A stretch of DNA of 64,000 nucleotides from an uncultured Lachnospiraceae bacterium (GTDB lineage: Bacteria; Bacillota; Clostridia; Lachnospirales; Lachnospiraceae), in assembly GCA_944384125.1 (NCBI GenBank), contig CALWSF010000006.1, positions 1 to 64,000 of the forward strand. Direction: 5' to 3'. This document shows, in pieces, positions 61,293 through 64,000 of this stretch. Both the position numbers and the translations under genes were made by a program. The notes beneath the pieces were generated by a model. The model did no database searches. It worked only from the letters and a program-made list of their open reading frames with translations, and was not told the DNA's origin. Position 1 is the first letter of the stretch; every line of letters starts with the position of its first letter.

Positions 61293-62771
61293 TTATTTTT
61301 GAATAATTGATTGAAACTTCTCATATGCAGTATCCCATTTCTGCCCATCCTGCGGCAGATACTCATATGTCTGTTCTGAATTTGCCACGATTCTGCGCGC
61401 CTCTTTAAGATCTCTGATCTCCCCTAAAGACATCAGCTGAACCGCGATATTTCCAAGAGCGGTCGCCTCAACCGGGCCTGCAAGCACCTTTCTTTTGCTG
61501 GCGCTTGCGGTCATCTGGCAGAGCAGCCGGCTCTGGATTCCGCCTCCGATCATATGGATCATGTGGAACTGTTTCCCCGTGCAAACCTCAATCTGTTCCA
61601 GAGTATGCCTGTATTTCAGCGCAAGGCTCTGATTGATACAGCACATAATCTCTCCCTCTGTCTGCGGAACCTTCTGTCCGGTTCTCTCACAGAAAGATCG
61701 GATTCTTCCGGGAATATCTCCGGCAGAATTAAACTCAGGCGAATCCGGATCGATAAAACTTAAGAATGGTTCCGCCTCCCTGGCAAGTTGTTCCAGTTCG
61801 CCGAAACTGTACTCTTTTCCCTCCCTCGCCCACTGACGCCTGCTTTCCTGAGCGAGCCACAGACCGATAATATTCTTCAGGAAATTATAGGTTCCTCCGT
61901 ATCCGCCCTCGTTGCTTACATTCAGTTTGAAGGAATCCCCATTTATTACCGGGCTTTCCAGTTCCGTTCCGAACAGACTCCAGGTCCCGCAGCTGATGAA
62001 AATAAAATTATCATCATCCGTCGGAACAGCCACAACGGCGCTCTGCGTATCATGACTTGCAACAGCTACAACTTTGGCCGGAGTAATGCCAAGCTCATCA
62101 CAGATTTTCTGATCAATCCGGCCCACAACCGTTCCGCTGGGAATAATTTCCGGAAACAGTTTTTCAGGAATTGTAAGCTGACGTATAATATAATCCGACC
62201 ACACTTTATTTTTCGTATCCATCAGCTGAGTGGTTGTAGCCATTGTATACTCCGCCTTTTTCTCTCCTGTCAGGAAATAATTGAACAGATCCGGTGTTAA
62301 CAGAAGCTTATCCGCCCGCTCCAGCAGCCATGGACGATCCTGAGCAAGCGAATAGAGCTGAAAAATCGTATTGAAATTTTCAAACTGGACACCTGTGAGC
62401 CTGTACAGTTCATCTCTCGGAATCACTTTGAAAACCTCTTCCTGTTTTCCCAGTGTACGGTCATCCCTGTAATGCACTGCGCTTTCCAGCAGAGCGCCAT
62501 GCTCGTCGAGAAGTCCGAAATCCACTCCCCATGTGTCAATCCCCACACTCTCAAAACCGCCTTTTTGTTTTGCTTTCAGCATGCCCTGCTTGATTTCAAA
62601 AAATTGTCTAAGTGTATCCCAGTACATTGTATTCCCGATAAAAACAGGATCGTTAGAAAATCTATGTACTTCTTCTATGACAATTTTTCCGTTTTCCAGC
62701 GAGCCGAGTATAGCTCTTCCGCTGGATGCGCCGAAATCAAATGCCAGGACCTTTTTTACGCCTTCTCTCAA
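61293..62771 (-). CDS. FGGY-family kinase (rhamnulokinase-like), probable L-fuculokinase
   Basis: A 492-residue sugar kinase. The phosphate-binding loop is [20 protein letters not shown], the catalytic region is [19 protein letters not shown] with the expected Asp, and [26 protein letters not shown] and [16 protein letters not shown] are conserved FGGY blocks. It matches RhaB more than FucK, but its place before fucI and fucU makes L-fuculose the likely substrate in this operon. Translation appears to start at a TTG, with AAGGAGG upstream. A perfect palindrome CCGGATCCGG lies 28 bases before the start, near 62800-62809, and may be an operator. Confidence 0.85.
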   Translation of the reverse strand: MREGVKKVLAFDFGASSGRAILGSLENGKIVIEEVHRFSNDPVFIGNTMYWDTLRQFFEIKQGMLKAKQKGGFESVGIDTWGVDFGLLDEHGALLESAVHYRDDRTLGKQEEVFKVIPRDELYRLTGVQFENFNTIFQLYSLAQDRPWLLERADKLLLTPDLFNYFLTGEKKAEYTMATTTQLMDTKNKVWSDYIIRQLTIPEKLFPEIIPSGTVVGRIDQKICDELGITPAKVVAVASHDTQSAVVAVPTDDDNFIFISCGTWSLFGTELESPVINGDSFKLNVSNEGGYGGTYNFLKNIIGLWLAQESRRQWAREGKEYSFGELEQLAREAEPFLSFIDPDSPEFNSAGDIPGRIRSFCERTGQKVPQTEGEIMCCINQSLALKYRHTLEQIEVCTGKQFHMIHMIGGGIQSRLLCQMTASASKRKVLAGPVEATALGNIAVQLMSLGEIRDLKEARRIVANSEQTYEYLPQDGQKWDTAYEKFQSIIQK

Positions 62772-62843
62772 TGTCCTCCTCCTTTCAGAATCCGCATATC
62801 CGGATCCGGCATGAAAAATACTCCCATATGGTGTATTTTATCA

Positions 62844-62873
62844 TTGCTTCCCATTTTATTCTTGTTATATAAT
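62844..62873 (+). promoter_or_regulatory. Promoter of the AraC-type regulator gene
   Basis: TTGCTT (62844-62849) and TATAAT (62868-62873) are separated by 18 bases, with transcription starting near 62880, about 30 bases before the gene. The divergent fucose operon promoter must lie in the same 140-base gap. Confidence 0.55.
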
Positions 62874-62911
62874 AGAAAAAAATATAATAATATTCACTTT
62901 TAAGGAGTCCT

Positions 62912-63760
62912 ATGCATTATATAAATTACCGCGAAAACCGCCAGCGGGGAACTATTGATTTTCCCGTTGAATTTTACCATGTAACCCCATCTCATCCTCA
63001 GTACCAGATGCCCATCCACTGGCATGTGGAATATGAATTCGTCCGTGTTCTGGAAGGCTCCCTTCTCCTTACTCTGGATGAAGAAGAATTCCGCGTTTCA
63101 GCCGGTTTTTCCGTGCTTATCCCGGCCGGAGCCGTACACTCGGGAATTCCGGAAACGAACTGTGTATATGAATGCATCGTATTTGACATTCACTTTCTTA
63201 TGAGTAAATCAGACTCGGCGAAAAAGAAGATTCATCAACTGATAAATCATGAGGTAGAACTGCGGTCCTGCCTTCTTGAAAACTGTGACAATATCCACCC
63301 TGTCATATGGAAACTCTTCGCGTCCATTTCCGAAAAAAAGCCCGGATATGAACTTGTCGTCCAGGGATGTCTTTTTGAATTTCTCGGCGAGTTATTCGCA
63401 CAGAATTTTTTCACAGAAGTCTCCCGCCAGTCCAGCCGGGATCTGAAGAGAATCCTGCAGCTGAAACGGACTCTGGAATTTATTGAGGACTCTTACTCCC
63501 TCCCGATCTCGCTTCAGGACATGGCCGGAAGCGTGAAAATGTCTCCAAAATATTTTTGCCGTTTTTTCCATGAGATGACACACCGCACACCCATAGATTA
63601 TCTGAATTTTTACCGGATCGACCGGGCGTGCTATCTCCTCATTACAACGGATCAGTCTATCACGGAGGTAGCTTATTCCTGCGGCTTTAACGATTTGAGC
63701 TACTTTATTAAAACATTCAAAAAGTACAAAGGTACAACCCCGGGAAAATATCTGAAATAG
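62912..63760 (+). CDS. AraC family transcriptional regulator of the fucose operon
   Basis: A 282-residue activator. Residues 1-110 form a cupin-like ligand domain (HWHVEYEFVRVLEGSLLLTL; SAGFSVLIPAGAVHS). The DNA-binding domain at about 185-282 has two helix-turn-helix units, including LQDMAGSVKMSPKYFCRFFH and ITEVAYSCGFNDLSYFIKTF followed by KKYKGTTPGKY. The ATG follows AAGGAG by 4 bases, the start being well defined. It diverges from the fucose operon and probably responds to fucose or fuculose-phosphate. Confidence 0.9.
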   Translation: MHYINYRENRQRGTIDFPVEFYHVTPSHPQYQMPIHWHVEYEFVRVLEGSLLLTLDEEEFRVSAGFSVLIPAGAVHSGIPETNCVYECIVFDIHFLMSKSDSAKKKIHQLINHEVELRSCLLENCDNIHPVIWKLFASISEKKPGYELVVQGCLFEFLGELFAQNFFTEVSRQSSRDLKRILQLKRTLEFIEDSYSLPISLQDMAGSVKMSPKYFCRFFHEMTHRTPIDYLNFYRIDRACYLLITTDQSITEVAYSCGFNDLSYFIKTFKKYKGTTPGKYLK

Positions 63761-63763
63761 ACC

Positions 63764-64000
63764 TCAGAAAATACCAAAGATTTTTTCCCTGAATGAGCCG
63801 TAAATCGTATCATAATCCGAAACACCTATGTTCCCGTTTATAAAGCGGCGTTTCCACTCCTCACAGATTTTTCCCGCAAGCAGTCTTCCGTTATCCTGAA
63901 GTTCCAGTGCAAGTGCCGGAAACACATAATAAACCATAAGGAGATTATAGTCAAAGATGGAATCACCAAAAAAGCTTGTTTTCCCGGGATTGTATATCTG
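63764..64000 (-). CDS. C-terminal end of an unidentified protein (partial)
   Basis: An open frame of 78 codons runs from the right edge to a TGA at 63764-63766. The sequence contains KTSFFGDSIFDYNLLMVYYV, FPALALELQDNGRLLAGKIC, EEWKRRFINGNIGVSDYDTI and ends FREKIFGIF. It has no stop codon over its visible length and composition like a real protein, but I do not recognise the family. It converges with the AraC-type gene, with only three bases between their stops. Confidence 0.6.
   Translation of the reverse strand, partial: QIYNPGKTSFFGDSIFDYNLLMVYYVFPALALELQDNGRLLAGKICEEWKRRFINGNIGVSDYDTIYGSFREKIFGIF

Noticed and set aside
1..64000. CRISPR arrays.
   Set aside because: No series of regularly spaced repeats of 24-40 bases and no cas genes were seen on reading through the window.

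Overview
The window looks like chromosomal DNA of an anaerobic, gut-type member of the Firmicutes, most likely Lachnospiraceae. The basis is AGGAGG-type ribosome binding sites, moderate G+C with AT-rich intergenic DNA, and characteristic family members: EFR1-type flavodoxin-ferredoxin, a ProX/PrdX-like YbaK protein, an iscS-iscU-mnmA operon, tRNA with no encoded CCA, FucI/FucU, and many TetR, XRE and AraC regulators. This placement is inference; no rRNA gene is present.

Left part (1-13.5 kb): a truncated sodium:solute symporter faces a TetR gene across two tandem palindromes. An XRE regulator/membrane-protein pair, an rRNA methyltransferase and a ketopantoate-reductase-like gene follow. Next is a four-gene molybdenum hydroxylase operon read leftward: a 2Fe-2S subunit, a molybdopterin subunit, a flavin subunit into whose [4Fe-4S] loop a whole GltD-like NAD(P)H oxidoreductase is inserted, and an MFS transporter. 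It is flanked by an FkbM methyltransferase and a second TetR.

Middle-left (13.5-30.3 kb): an accessory patch of DUF5104, DUF3137 (split by an in-frame TAG) and SUKH/SMI1-like genes resembles immunity-protein islands. Then come tRNA-Ser(CGA), a cell-wall amidase, iscS-iscU-mnmA, a leftward flavoprotein/thioesterase/alcohol dehydrogenase group, TspO, and a membrane-bound lipase-like protein. A deletion scar joins a MarR start to a cytidylate-kinase-like end and leaves the MarR operators in place.

Centre (30.6-49.4 kb): the most remarkable region is a 14-gene leftward operon-like array encoding a type IV secretion machine. It has a VirD4 ATPase, a PrgI-VirB4 fusion, two VirB6/TrbL channels and a VirB2-like pilin. 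Accessory parts are two signal-peptide/TM-anchored Ig-like proteins, an SBP_bac_3 lipoprotein, a large lipoprotein, a cell-wall-binding protein and, last, a protein with a PI3K/HipA-like kinase catalytic loop. No relaxase, integrase or other DNA-mobilisation gene is recognisable, so it may be a protein-delivery system with a kinase effector rather than a conjugative element. At its head lie a CPBP protease and a STAS anti-anti-sigma gene. Facing them are an RsbW-like kinase and a DUF1292 gene, followed by an atypical LytTR regulator and a PrsW protease; together they look like a regulatory module.

Right part (53-64 kb): GMP synthase lacking the glutaminase catalytic region, a D-2-hydroxyacid dehydrogenase, a YbaK deacylase, a helicase-nuclease that could be a stand-alone defence gene, and a fucose operon (kinase, isomerase, mutarotase) opposite an AraC regulator. 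An unidentified partial gene runs off the right edge.
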